Source: Casp-actino8 sp965659595
Lineage (GTDB): Bacteria; Actinomycetota; Acidimicrobiia; Acidimicrobiales; Ilumatobacteraceae
Length of the DNA stretch: 29,697 bases
Direction of reading: 5' to 3'
Assembly (NCBI GenBank): GCA_965659595.1
Contig: CBFHWN010000022.1
Span: 1-29,697 of the forward strand
The stretch's first letter is position 1, and the number at the start of each line of letters is the position of its first letter. Shown here one piece after another: positions 29,141-29,697 of the stretch. Below the pieces are notes generated by a model. The model was not told the DNA's origin. It ran no database searches and was given only the letters and a program-made list of their open reading frames with translations. The position numbers and the translations under genes are program-made.

Positions 29141-29697
29141 GTGACCGATGTCGTCGTCACCGATGGTGACGCAGCCACGTTCCATGGTCGGGCCCTGCCC
29201 GACGACCACCGACCTCATGTGTGGTTGTTCCGGCCGTCTCGTTCGGCCGTCGTACTCGGATCGACACAGGATTCGACGGTCGTCGATCTCGACGAGTGCG
29301 CGCGCCGAGATCTCGAGGTCGTGAAGCGACGAAGCGGGGGAGGGATCGTGATCGTCGGCCCCGACCTCACTCTCTGGATCGATGTATTGGTACCTCGGGG
29401 CCATCCACTCTGGGACGACGACATCGGTCGGGCTTCCTGGTGGGTGGGCGACGTGTGGGCCGAGGCTCTGGCCGATGTCGGTGTCGGGGCGGGTCTGATC
29501 GGGTCGGTTCATCGCGGTTCGATGGAAACGTCCGAGTTGTCGCGTCTCGTGTGTTTCGCCGGGCTAGGGCCGGGTGAGGTCGTCGTCACGGGAGCGGACG
29601 CTGTGGTGTCGAAGGCCGTGGGAATCAGCCAGCGACGTACCCGGGACTGGGCTCGATTCCAATGCGCACTGAGCCGTCGATGGGACGGGCCGTTGCA
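29141..29697 (+). CDS. Lipoate-protein ligase A-like protein (3' end cut by window)
   Basis: The first 185 residues of a biotin/lipoate ligase-fold protein. Visible marks are the FRPSRSAVVLGSTQ strand, the lipoate-binding RRSGGGIVIV near residue 64-73, and KAVGISQRRTRDWARFQC, where the Lys of the GRK/SK-type motif would contact the adenylate. It would attach lipoate or another acyl group to a protein lysine. The GTG lies 2 bases after the HNH stop. The last residues lie outside the window, so length and activity cannot be judged. Confidence 0.75.
   Translation, partial: MTDVVVTDGDAATFHGRALPDDHRPHVWLFRPSRSAVVLGSTQDSTVVDLDECARRDLEVVKRRSGGGIVIVGPDLTLWIDVLVPRGHPLWDDDIGRASWWVGDVWAEALADVGVGAGLIGSVHRGSMETSELSRLVCFAGLGPGEVVVTGADAVVSKAVGISQRRTRDWARFQCALSRRWDGPL

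Noticed and set aside
1..29697. tRNA, rRNA, CRISPR array, insertion sequence or prophage
   Set aside because: All gaps are under about 120 bases and contain no cloverleaf, direct-repeat/spacer pattern, transposase or terminal inverted repeat.

Overview
The window is a gene-dense, high-GC bacterial chromosome segment. It holds 33 protein-coding genes, no RNA genes, no mobile elements and no gap above about 120 bases. Family content points to Actinobacteriota: an MtrA/MtrB/LpqB-like module, PimB'-type and polyprenol-phosphate mannosyltransferases, DUF3040, group III (mixed-substrate type) phosphofructokinase and ROK sugar kinases. Strong use of GTG starts, CGA/CGT arginine codons and very frequent TCGA/GTCGAC strings make class Acidimicrobiia my best guess; this is inference, not a match. 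Layout: 1-4325 is the ribosome/GTPase block rplU-rpmA-(dgt, opposite strand)-obgE-proB. 4359-6023 is murJ (opposite strand). 6138-10493 is a tight four-gene run: MoxR ATPase, VWA protein, histidine phosphatase and GMC oxidoreductase. 10551-13516 carries a small Cys-rich protein, queG, a PimB'-like mannosyltransferase and a membrane protein. 13526-16837 carries an SRPBCC protein, a ROK glucokinase, an AlaC-type aminotransferase and an ACT-domain protein. 16822-18688 (opposite strand) is glpK with a basic-tailed membrane protein. 18719-19753 is phosphofructokinase. 19769-23657 (opposite strand) is a membrane protein, an inositol-phosphatase-family enzyme, and a response regulator-histidine kinase-GerMN lipoprotein cassette. 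23680-26240 is a polyprenol-phosphate mannose synthase, DNA polymerase IV and DUF3040. 26258-29697 is a second ROK kinase, an acyl-CoA dehydrogenase, a small actinobacterial protein, an HNH nuclease and a lipoate ligase-like gene cut by the window edge. The most striking non-coding pattern is promoter architecture. Many transcription-unit starts carry a TANNNT -10 hexamer 6-8 bases before ATG/GTG with no Shine-Dalgarno sequence, which predicts widespread leaderless mRNAs. Two other signals stand out. One is a 16-bp inverted repeat between the -35 and -10 of the MoxR operon. The other is a five-unit 12-bp tandem repeat running into a divergent promoter whose two opposing -10 boxes share two bases. 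I found no CRISPR, transposon, phage or defence island and no obviously new multi-gene system. The best candidates for new biology are the MoxR/VWA operon with its operator, the compact MtrAB-GerMN cassette, and two small uncharacterised proteins.
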